Shown here: one piece after another, positions 60,901-64,000 of the stretch
Layout: each line of letters opens with the position of its first letter
How positions within the stretch are numbered: position 1 is the stretch's first letter
Origin: Paragonimus westermani
Taxonomy: Eukaryota; Platyhelminthes; Trematoda; Plagiorchiida; Troglotrematidae
Direction: 5' to 3'
DNA: 64,000 bases
Assembly: GCA_008508345.1 (NCBI GenBank)
Contig: QNGE01002657.1
Span: 27,155 to 91,154 of the forward strand
Made by a program: the position numbers and the translations under genes
The notes under the pieces: model-generated
Database searches by the model: none
What the model was told of the DNA's origin: nothing
The model's input: only the letters and a program-made list of their open reading frames with translations

Positions 60901-62726
60901 ACGAAGTTGACAATGTAGTCATTATAGATGCATTTGTGATGACAGCCTGAGCGTTATCCACTAAAAATCGTAGAGAATGGAATAACGGTCGATACGTTCT
61001 CCTCACAACCCCATGGAGAGCAGTACGATACCTGGTTTAATTATCAGCACATCCTTGATGAACCCTAGTCGAACCAAAACACGTTTCTGGGACTTCCTGC
61101 CTAAACGGGTCAGCTGATAGTTTATCTGAGTGAAAATCCTGTGGTTCAGTTTTTAATAACGTGGCAAAGTTCATTTTCAAGAGTCTCATCAAAAGGAGAG
61201 TCAGCTGTTCTTAGGTTACATGATGTACATATCTGATGTAAATCAAAAATCGTCCGATTCAATGCTATTTCGCTCAGATATGCTTAGGTAAAAACAGTGA
61301 AGACTCGTCCAGGTTACTGCATCCTTGATCATATCAGCTTATTGTTTAAAACAGATCAGAACACACGCAATTCGAGGTCACTGGCATTTTTGTTTTACAA
61401 TTTACTGGTAATCTCTGGCTGTCCTCTAGCAACGGATAATATGTGCCTCAAGAATTTAAGATGACCCAGAGTGTGAGGTGTGAAAACTTTGTTCACTCAC
61501 ATTAGTTCTAGGCAGAGTGACAGAACAAAAATCGAAGGACCACCGTATGGACGTAAAACAGATTGGTGTAGACGGTTCCAAAGACACGACTGCAGAACTG
61601 AATCAATTAACATCGTCTAGAGCCTGCGTTTGACTTACCAACATCGCAAACGAAGCAATTGGGTCAACCGCGTGACTTGTTGTCATCACAGTTGCTAGGT
61701 CGTGTAGCATTATTGCTTTCACTAGCCGCCTGGAAATACGCGCCCTATTTCTACGATTCAAATTCCGGTACATTTCGTTAACTCGTTTATCGTCGCCACT
61801 GAAAATGATCTAATAGACGGCATGAGAGACAGGTTTCTGAAGAGAAACGCTAAGAGCAATAGAGAATAATCATGCAGGTGACCAGTACCGTACGCAACTC
61901 GGCGGTGAGATAAAACTGATTAATAGCAAAATCCAACTTTCGGCTTGTCTGGTTGATCAGGTGGTTCCCTCGGTAAGAAAACTGGATGAGGCCCTGATTC
62001 TTCATTGTTTACTAAGACAGCCTATTTTCTAAACAAAAAATACCCTTTCAGTTTCGCTTGACATTTTAAATCATGTATTGTTGGCATATATATATGTGTA
62101 TATATATATTAGGCGAGAAAATATCTTTGAAACGAAGTGCAGTCAGTACACGAGAATATATTCCACCTCACCCAACGTATTTAGCTCCAGGATATACTTT
62201 CTAGCTTGTAATCAAATTGCTGTCTGAGTGAGTAACAATGATCTGACATTAAAATTAAAGTTCTAAGAAATTTTTATCAGTAGTCGTAACCCAAAGCGAA
62301 TTTGAGTTGAGCGACAACTGTTATAACTAACAAGGTTCTACCTTTTGACATGATAAATTACTTCTCAAACGTATCACTCATACACAATATCTTGACTTCT
62401 TCTTTTAGTCTTTTCGGATCCGATACTGGGCTAAACTTCAGCACGTGGATGGCATTCGCTTGCCCGATATCAATCATTCTGCTATTGTTGATCTGGGGAT
62501 GGTTAACAATACGATATTTCGGGCTACGGTCAGTTCTTTGTATTCTCGAAGGTTGATTGTCATTCGCTGTATCAGTTAAGATTTACATTTCTTTGAACAG
62601 AATTATTGACATTTGTGAATATACTTCAATTTGTAGAAGCTGTTTCGGAAAGTCAAAAAACGTGGATCAGTGTAAATTTATTGAAAAAATCATCATACGT
62701 GAAGCTGACAGTCTTGGGACTTTCAA
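30845..62726 (+). CDS. SLC13A: SLC13-family Na+/di- or tricarboxylate cotransporter, 5' eight exons (partial)
   Basis: A multi-exon gene encoding an integral membrane transporter of the SLC13 (DASS) family, closest in motifs to the SLC13A2/A3/A5 group. These proteins move succinate, citrate or related carboxylates across the plasma membrane with sodium. The eight exons splice in phases 0,0,2,1,2,2,2 and give 355 codons without a stop. Seen: a first hydrophobic helix (residues about 18-36), YMKDTNMLFLGG (87-98), the helix with LHRRIAIK, the SNT substrate/sodium motif at residues 145-147 (SNTATTAMM), a long polar loop (about 166-250), and TGTAPN at 272-277. The family is usually about 550 to 620 residues, so roughly 200 C-terminal residues, including the second SNT motif, lie past the right edge. 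The start ATG has A at -3 and G at +4. Substrate preference cannot be told from this part. Confidence 0.9.
31190..31890. other. SLC13 intron 1, left part
   Basis: No feature of its own. Open frames at 31506-31754 and 31561-31758 on opposite strands overlap and look like chance. Confidence 0.4.
31896..32090 (-). mobile_element. complete short retroelement with 14-base target duplications and hammerhead-like core
   Basis: A 167-base insertion (31910-32076) lies between perfect 14-base direct repeats tcctttacacctgt at 31896-31909 and 32077-32090, the mark of a recent retrotransposition. On the - strand it begins cgattacaacactc, then CTGAGGA (32053-32059), a 7-base helix GACCACC/GGTGGTT, GAAAC, and a second helix candidate acgt..acgt. 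It ends ttggtgcggatat. The same sequence forms both arms of the palindrome at 26.8-27.1 kb. It has no coding capacity. It may be a stand-alone non-autonomous element or the 5'-truncated 3' end of a PLE. Confidence 0.75.
31999..32064 (-). ncRNA. hammerhead-like (type I) ribozyme motif
   Basis: All core boxes are present in order on the - strand: CUGAGGA (consensus CUGAnGA), helix II of seven pairs with a CGA loop, GAAA, then an ACGU/ACGU helix III closing before a UU that could hold the cleavage site. The following guguu could pair with aacac upstream of the first box to form helix I, with two bases out of register. The order matches a type I hammerhead, as known from Penelope-like elements and flatworm repeats. 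Self-cleavage is inferred. Confidence 0.45.
32091..35466. other. SLC13 intron 1, remaining part
   Basis: No supported feature apart from the acceptor tract before 35467. Open frames are short and unbiased. Confidence 0.4.
35467..35616 (+). CDS. SLC13A: SLC13 exon 2
   Basis: Fifty codons, phase 0 at both ends. The acceptor is a pyrimidine-rich tract ending tatccag; the donor is GTAACC at 35617. It encodes GAYILFLMAGYWTTEVIPIY and the VTALLPILLGPLFG helix that is strongly conserved in SLC13 proteins (YW.TEV.P...T.L.P), ending in VAYMK just before the KDTNMLF block of exon 3. Confidence 0.9.
35617..39395. other. SLC13 intron 2, left part
   Basis: No coding block, SINE or satellite recognised. 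Confidence 0.4.
39803..40363 (+). repeat. 280-base direct duplication around an assembly N
   Basis: 39803-40082 and 40084-40363 are about 96 percent identical direct copies, both starting tgccaccaaattgcatatcc and separated by a single N at 40083. Ambiguity exactly at the junction suggests a scaffolding join of two overlapping allelic contigs rather than a real tandem duplication. It falls inside PLE-2. Confidence 0.85.
40680..40715 (+). ncRNA. possible hammerhead-like core in PLE-2 3' region
   Basis: CTGATGA at 40680-40686 and GAAA at 40696-40699, nine bases apart, then acgag. The first box is a perfect hammerhead CUGAnGA. The intervening ccaatagct scarcely pairs, while the aligned PLE-1 segment (tggataacc) does, so helix II may have decayed here. 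Both PLEs keep gaaaacgag..gtt.g.tacac after it. Confidence 0.25.
40756..41785 (+). mobile_element. Penelope-like element PLE-3 (second family), truncated
   Basis: Begins inside the RT directly after the end of PLE-2. LADTLVAKFEQEVTE is RT motif B's end, then RYADDISLIAEN is motif C with catalytic YADD at 40835-40846, then SLSFLDICIRRSADGS. The GIY-YIG core is YVCTWGAFYMGRTERRL near 41450-41500. A frameshift near 41515 moves on to PKWVKKQVTQTL and ASSIARRILRTQNRCD. YADD versus YVDD and the endonuclease sequence place it in another lineage than PLE-1 and PLE-2, nearer to PLE-4. Multiple stops; no product possible. Confidence 0.8.
41930..42025 (-). mobile_element. tRNA-like SINE remnant, - strand
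   Basis: On the - strand, tagctcaagcggtcaag is a good tRNA A-box, and about 60 bases later tagttgaatccg resembles a B-box. Between them lies ctagtctcatgatcagcagc. The acceptor and T stems do not close, so this is not a functional tRNA. A diverged relative with ctagtctcacaagcacgagg is at 51752-51812. It stands right after the 3' side of PLE-3. Confidence 0.4.
42030..43000. other. SLC13 intron 2, between repeats
   Basis: Overlapping open frames on both strands at 42470-42782 have no motif. No supported feature. Confidence 0.4.
43005..43055 (-). mobile_element. tRNA-like remnant, - strand
   Basis: The - strand string gacaggtcgagtcctgg carries a B-box-like element and resembles gacaggagttcgagtccagg at 27.75 kb. 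The A-box part is not recognisable. A short remnant of the same tRNA-derived repeat is likely. Confidence 0.3.
43060..45462. other. SLC13 intron 2, right part
   Basis: No supported feature apart from the acceptor tract before 45463. Confidence 0.4.
45463..45578 (+). CDS. SLC13A: SLC13 exon 3
   Basis: Begins after tttctctttag and ends at GTAAGT at 45579. It starts in phase 0 and ends in phase 2. It encodes DTNMLFLGGILVACAIE, then LHRRIAIKVLKLVGSDPK, matching the family block K(D)(T/S)NLLF.GG.....A.E...LH(K/R)RIAL. Exon 2 and exon 3 join to give YMKDTNMLF exactly as in the family. Confidence 0.93.
46061..46297 (-). other. unrecognised coding-like frame, - strand, in SLC13 intron 3
   Basis: A 78-codon frame from ATG to stop with a balanced, polar composition (KYEWDESKKRANSNLWHMD, then GELITPGATRDVRARTTAEH) that looks more like protein than its neighbours. 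I do not recognise it. There is a possible acceptor-like aag before tatgaatgg, but no partner exon. It could be a fragment of a processed pseudogene, an unrecognised repeat ORF, or chance. It runs opposite to SLC13. Confidence 0.25.
46608..46804 (+). other. candidate orphan terminal exon in SLC13 intron 3
   Basis: After a fair acceptor (gtcctgatttgttcag) one frame stays open for 64 codons to a stop at 46802-46804. It is protein-like in composition: RRIGNKKLTLAGRMLERQQG, then VTNSGGYQARIVPDDDGDEQ. An ATTAAA polyadenylation-like hexamer stands at 46846. The acceptor is phase 1, which does not fit SLC13 exon 3 (phase 2). Read from exon 3 in phase 2, the same bases give 38 codons and a stop, a possible truncated SLC13 isoform. 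No family is recognised. Confidence 0.25.
47968..48092 (+). CDS. SLC13A: SLC13 exon 4 with SNT motif
   Basis: Begins after ttcgcag and ends at GTAAGT at 48093. It starts by completing an ATG codon (phase 2 in, phase 1 out). It encodes LILGFMLPTWFLSMWM followed by SNTATTAMM. The Ser-Asn-Thr is the first SNT signature, which in this family helps form the carboxylate and sodium site. The exon ends with VEAVLISLNSIEQ, the start of the cytosolic loop. Confidence 0.93.
48200..49080. other. SLC13 intron 4, left part
   Basis: No supported feature. Confidence 0.4.
50290..51115 (+). repeat. GC-rich block with low-complexity repeats, possibly an inserted element
   Basis: Composition changes sharply against the flanks. 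There is a gatcg-rich patch (50502-50535), a CTCGC/GTCGC-rich minisatellite (50546-50635) and a CA-rich stretch (50790-50885). Several long overlapping frames (50296-50757, 50754-51107) are by-products of the composition; their translations are low-complexity. The block may be an unrecognised LTR or other inserted repeat, but I found no terminal repeats or target duplication. Confidence 0.4.
50561..50600. repeat. 20-base perfect tandem repeat in GC minisatellite
   Basis: cgtgtcgcctcaactcgcct occurs twice in direct succession, followed by related but imperfect cgcctcg units up to about 50635. Confidence 0.9.
51601..51662 (+). repeat. dispersed module, copy 1
   Basis: ggatttaggtcattttaaattgaaca-ccacccacactcgatcgtaacattc aligns with 52029-52090 and, in part, with the leader of SINE copy B (13.93 kb), 25.23 kb and, reversed, 56.76 kb. 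Its repeated proximity to tRNA-like sequences suggests it is the body of a SINE. Confidence 0.5.
51752..51812 (-). mobile_element. tRNA-like remnant, - strand
   Basis: On the - strand, tagccttgtggttaacattctagtctcacaagcacgagg has an A-box-like start and resembles the 41.93-42.02 kb element through ctagtctca..a. The B-box is degraded. Confidence 0.3.
52029..52090 (+). repeat. dispersed module, copy 2
   Basis: gagatttaggctacttcaaagtgaaaaccgctcacacttgatcgcaacttt, a diverged direct copy of 51601-51662 about 430 bases downstream. Confidence 0.5.
52524..52557 (+). CDS. SLC13A: SLC13 exon 5 (34-base microexon)
   Basis: Proposed because exon 4 ends in phase 1 while exon 6 can only start in phase 2, so an exon of length 1 modulo 3 must lie between them. 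This segment follows a strong acceptor (cattccctttctgttattcaag) and precedes a perfect GTAAGT donor at 52558. It is 34 bases long and, read in the required phase, encodes VEQNAVTSRK with split codons at each end. No protein homology supports it, as the loop is poorly conserved. Evidence is splice signals plus phase closure only. Confidence 0.65.
53250..53695 (-). pseudogene. Ty3/gypsy gag scrap
   Basis: The - strand reads MAAQQQFIKQLQQNLKTQ from about 53672, the glutamine-rich start often seen in gag of K02A2.6-type Ty3/gypsy elements. After stops and a frame change it gives TSIPQMKYCVHVTNQSNHN, resembling the (N)SIP...KV..FLTNQ block of the same gag proteins. No pol follows downstream on the - strand within 1 kb, so this is an isolated, broken piece in SLC13 intron 5. 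The assignment rests on two short blocks. Confidence 0.45.
53774..54061 (-). other. unrecognised frame upstream of the gag scrap
   Basis: A 95-codon - strand frame with many charged residues (ELRTKKESFYMTNDVLKTIH, then QRDNLTSTAQHKKLSLNEEA). With one stop the reading can be extended backward by about 35 codons. It lies just before the gag-like start on the same strand, so it may be 5' sequence of that element. It has no motif I recognise. Confidence 0.2.
54300..56072. other. SLC13 intron 5, right part
   Basis: No supported feature apart from the acceptor of exon 6. Confidence 0.4.
56073..56387 (+). CDS. SLC13A: SLC13 exon 6
   Basis: Acceptor cattacgcag, donor GTACGC at 56388, phase 2 at both ends. 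The first 69 or so codons encode a polar, acidic loop (NTHDPNEDVCSEENQ and onward) without family similarity. The rest encodes LNKALSLCVCYASTCGG and IGTVTGTAPNSIFFGQVN, matching the conserved CICYA..GG..T.TGT.PN...F block that contributes to the sodium site. An alternative donor (GTAAAC, 8 bases earlier) is excluded because it would put exon 7 out of frame. Confidence 0.9.
56610..56705 (+). mobile_element. tRNA-like SINE, copy D
   Basis: Fourth copy of the + strand family: agtggggtagtaaccaacac in the A-box place, core ggtcgcctcatgaaaacgtc, ggagtactagtcccgac in the B-box place, and gaggatatgtactactgaca. It lies 220 bases after SLC13 exon 6. About 50 bases later, at 56757-56802, the dispersed module occurs reversed (gcgatcatttttgagtgatgttcaac). 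Confidence 0.55.
56950..57110 (-). pseudogene. LINE reverse transcriptase scrap
   Basis: The - strand frame reads GRTLREVGKFTYLGFVLLSN then SSLNVRSTGKAASCY. This matches the block V.KFTYLGS.L...S...(D/E)V..RI.KA that follows the catalytic region in many non-LTR reverse transcriptases. Nothing else of the LINE is recognisable nearby. Assignment rests on this block alone. Confidence 0.5.
57120..58640. other. SLC13 intron 6, unassigned part
   Basis: A - strand stretch at 57845-58000 reads protein-like for about 60 codons (LVQIHPVVEEVGHLLHFAVS) but has no recognised family. It could belong to a decayed retroelement. Otherwise nothing is seen. Confidence 0.3.
58868..59560 (-). pseudogene. gypsy-2 integrase core, catalytic E replaced by G
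   Basis: One long open frame (273 codons if counted from 59689; the real integrase part starts near 59560). Counted from that methionine, D81 lies in RVHADYCGPL and D136 in VLETDNGSQF. The residue 35 positions beyond D136, where DD35E integrases have glutamate, is glycine (codon gga at 59174-59176, in NGAAGNLVKTVKSA). Family motifs PWQRVH.D(Y/F)(A/C)GP, SRWPEV and TAPRH..SNGAA are clear. It ends with a short C-terminal domain. Even with an open frame this integrase could not be catalytic. Confidence 0.85.
59520..59826 (-). pseudogene. gypsy-2 integrase zinc-finger region
   Basis: The frame contains ELSTQLDGMLCRRDQLVIPP and LRKAVLDCLHLGVMIMKSL, then VCWWPEINSDI, matching the H2C2 integrase region (..G.L.R..R.VIP..LR..VL..LH..H.G...M......WWP....D). 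The first histidines are partly lost (LGVMIMK for HpGi..MK). Near 59540 the frame shifts into that of the core. Confidence 0.8.
59838..60253 (-). pseudogene. gypsy-2 RNase H
   Basis: In one frame I read TLITDASSVGIGAV (first catalytic aspartate block). In a shifted frame come GYSQTQKETLAVYWDVRRLH (helix with glutamate) and, past a stop, FKIVTDHQALWYLFDPHKSI (TDHQAL block), then IQRWSLVLAAYDYEIVHRPG. The usual RW...L..YDYEI.(H/Y)RPG end is complete. One frameshift and one stop make the copy non-functional. Confidence 0.8.
60254..60545 (-). pseudogene. gypsy-2 reverse transcriptase thumb/connection
   Basis: NLHLQELSFFGFAICDKGYR followed by PDPDRYKALVTV and ELRSIMGCLQYYSRFIPNFS is the classic Ty3/gypsy segment after the catalytic palm (FLGH.....G...DP.K......P.......L..FLG...YYR.FI..F). 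The end, WSWTQKDEILLRELIRVV, leads into RNase H. The upstream methionine (60652) lies in non-homologous sequence. Confidence 0.85.
60660..61600. other. SLC13 intron 6, no recognisable feature
   Basis: Nothing supported between the gypsy and the next PLE scrap. Confidence 0.4.
61604..61800 (-). pseudogene. Penelope-like element C-terminal scrap
   Basis: A 65-codon - strand reading without ATG: ARISRRLVKAIMLHDLATVM then TTSHAVDPIASFAMLVSQTQ. It parallels ASAVARHVLTTGHVIDPMCA followed by FRILLR in PLE-4, the region after the GIY-YIG core in PLEs. It stops just before the usual FAEA block. It is old and short. Confidence 0.45.
62085..62110. repeat. (AT)n microsatellite
   Basis: catatatatatgtgtatatatatat, an imperfect AT/GT dinucleotide run in SLC13 intron 6, about 300 bases before exon 7. 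Confidence 0.9.
62409..62528 (+). CDS. SLC13A: SLC13 exon 7
   Basis: Acceptor tcttcttcttttag, donor GTCAGT at 62529. It enters and leaves in phase 2. It encodes LNFSTWMAFACPISI and ILLLLIWGWLTIRYFG, matching the family block F..W..F..P......L..WLW, which is the next membrane helix after the TGTxPN hairpin. The donor is not the strongest, but it is required to keep the frame of exon 8. Confidence 0.9.
62637..62726 (+). CDS. SLC13A: SLC13 exon 8
   Basis: Separated from exon 7 by a 108-base intron. Acceptor atacttcaatttgtag, donor GTGAGT at 62727. In the frame set by exon 7 it reads SCFGKSKNVDQCKFIEKIII then READSLGTF. The family has here a cytosolic loop with a K..I..EY.KLGP signature, and KFIEKIIIREADSLG fits it. 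A longer open frame covers the same bases in another frame and is a decoy. The exon ends in phase 2; the next exon was not found before the window end. Confidence 0.8.
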
Positions 62727-63280
62727 GTGAGTATCCACAAGCGTTGTTAGAAAGCAGTGGAGTTTACTTTGGCCTTTTTCTTCATAAATGTATGTGACCC
62801 AGTTATTCAAACAAGATGTAGAGTTTAATTTGATTAAATCAGATACACTACCCTAAAACATAGACCAACCCACTGAACATCGCAGTAAGACTAATATATT
62901 TGGTGTAACTTTAGGGACATCCATATGAAAATTACTGTTGTGTCCACGAGGGTGTGATTTTTGATATATTACTAAAATCCGTCTCTTTAGAAAGTGCCAG
63001 AGTAGAGTAAGTATAGTGTATCCCCAGAGAGGGAACACTGTTTCGTGGCAACCATTACGGTAATGCATATCTTGTAAGTTCAATAAGCCACAGAGCATAC
63101 TGACTTCACGAGGGAATACTCGTATTTCCAGATACACAGTTGTTCACCGTTTCACTGAAACAGTAGACATATTTTGACGAAGTAATCAGTCCAAATTGGG
63201 TCTTACGAATGAGTAATATAGGTGAGAAAACCCTCAACACTATTCGGCTTTGAAATACCTAAACTAGTTTAAAGTCTGAA
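62727..63280. other. SLC13 intron 8 (start), no recognisable feature
   Basis: I looked for the next SLC13 exon, which should encode a helix-rich segment with a FSRDPG-like block, and found none here. The - strand frame at 62853-63137 has no motif. Confidence 0.45.
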
Positions 63281-63282
63281 CA

Positions 63283-63363
63283 AAACTGTTAGAACACGAA
63301 AACTGGTAGATGCAAGCATTTCGTATTGACTCGTCAGTACCAAATTTGCAATAACATGAAACG
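63283..63363. repeat. inverted repeat arm, left
   Basis: Reverse complement of 63702-63782 with only about two mismatches. Together with the right arm it could form a large stem with a loop of about 340 bases. Confidence 0.9.
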
Positions 63364-63701
63364 GGTTTTTTATATCGAGCAGTTAGGGAGCAGGGTTGAT
63401 AGTCAATCGGTGGTTTAGGAAAGGTCACTACGTCCAGGGAAGGGTCAAGTTTACGAGCAATTGTTTCTGAACACACAAGGTCGGCTTCAGTCGATTGATT
63501 GCGACCGCCTCAGCAAACCGCAAGAATCTTGGATTGGAGTGACGTAATAAGATTCTGAATGCACACATTGGGTCGATAACGTGACCAGTGGTCAGGACGT
63601 GTCTTGCGACTGCGGACGCCGGTTGCTTGCGTGTTTCAACAACACTGTCGTTCTTCTGTAATACGGAGCTCTGCACCCACTTAGGCAAATGTTCCTTCAC
63701 T

Positions 63702-63782
63702 CGTTTCATGTTATTGCAAATTTGGTACTGACGAGTCAATACGAAATGCTTGCATCTACCAGTTTTCGTGTTCTAATAGTTT
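63702..63782. repeat. inverted repeat arm, right
   Basis: Partner of the arm at 63283-63363. It joins the PLE-4 body at cgtttcatgttattgc, where the coding direction flips. Confidence 0.9.
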
Positions 63783-64000
63783 AAAGTCGACAACAACCTG
63801 GAAAGCACTGAATTAGCGGACCTCGCAACATATCAGCGAGATGAATTTTGTGCGAAAGGTCTTTGTATATACTAAATTGTGCATAAAAATCGGGAAGATG
63901 TCTAACATAGTACACGGATGATTAGTTCATTGAGGACAAATGCCCCTTCGCCTTTCTGTTTCAACAATTCAACATTGCTATTATCACGCATTTAACCACA

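Larger units (their letters stand above)
63283..63782 (-). mobile_element. Penelope-like element PLE-4 fragment with terminal inverted arms
   Basis: The body (63428-63712, - strand) encodes the end of a PLE endonuclease: RVKEHLPKWVQSSVLQ, ASAVARHVLTTGHVIDPMCA, FLRFAEAVAINRLKP. It is flanked by two nearly identical arms of about 80 bases in opposite orientation (63283-63363 and 63702-63782). Both arms encode CKFGTDESIRNACIYQFSCS, the segment normally just upstream of the body. The left arm reads in the same direction as the body; the right arm is inverted. This is a rearranged, non-functional copy in the family of the scrap at the window start and related to PLE-3. Confidence 0.75.

Noticed and set aside
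62606..62797. 63-codon + strand frame covering SLC13 exon 8
   Set aside because: The real exon is read in another frame, fixed by exon 7 phase and the KFIEKIIIREADSLG match. This longer frame is a decoy.
63428..63739. 103-codon frame taken as an intact gene
   Set aside because: It is the C-terminal piece of a PLE; its first ten or so codons lie in the inverted arm and are antisense to the element's real coding strand.

Overview
The window looks like a stretch of a large, repeat-rich animal genome, most likely a parasitic flatworm (digenean trematode). The evidence is indirect: AT-moderate DNA, introns of 2 to 10 kb with canonical GT..AG borders, several decayed Penelope-like elements (PLEs) carrying GIY-YIG endonucleases, and Ty3/gypsy pol fragments. 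The species assignment is inference. There is no bacterial gene organisation, rRNA, intact tRNA gene or CRISPR array.

The only host gene I can support firmly is on the + strand from 30845 to at least 62726. It is a sodium-coupled di/tricarboxylate transporter of the SLC13 family (SLC13A2/A3/A5 group). I could assemble eight exons whose splice phases all close: 30845-30961, 35467-35616, 45463-45578, 47968-48092, 52524-52557 (a 34-base microexon), 56073-56387, 62409-62528 and 62637-62726. They give 355 codons without a stop and include the first SNT motif and the TGTxPN hairpin. The C-terminal part lies beyond the right edge. Introns 1 to 6 run from 2.4 to 9.8 kb and are loaded with retroelements; intron 7 is only 108 bases.

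Layout. 1-110: PLE scrap. 2.0-2.1 kb: tRNA-like SINE. 4.1-6.0 kb: decayed Ty3/gypsy pol on the - strand (RNase H and integrase). 9.1-11.3 kb: PLE-1 on the + strand (reverse transcriptase plus GIY-YIG). 13.9-14.1 kb: SINE. 14.1-26.8 kb: no recognisable gene. 26.8-27.15 kb: head-to-head pair of a short element with a hammerhead-like core. 27.7-28.05 kb: two tRNA-like SINEs. 30.8 kb onward: SLC13 gene. Its introns hold a complete 167-base copy of the hammerhead-like element flanked by 14-base direct repeats (31.9-32.1 kb), PLE-2 and PLE-3 side by side with an assembly gap N (39.4-41.8 kb), orphan coding-like segments (46 kb), a GC-rich satellite-like block (50.3-51.1 kb), a gypsy gag scrap (53.3-53.7 kb), a SINE (56.6 kb), a LINE scrap (57 kb), a second Ty3/gypsy pol with a changed catalytic residue (58.7-60.6 kb) and a PLE scrap (61.7 kb). 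Beyond the last visible exon, PLE-4 (63.3-63.8 kb) is bracketed by an almost perfect 80-base inverted repeat.

All mobile-element genes seen are broken by stops, frameshifts or truncation. The transporter is the only open, apparently functional coding unit. The most unusual signal is the short element with a hammerhead-type core (CUGAGGA / 7-bp helix / GAAA), present in three copies, one with target-site duplications. A possible related core sits at the 3' ends of PLE-1 and PLE-2.
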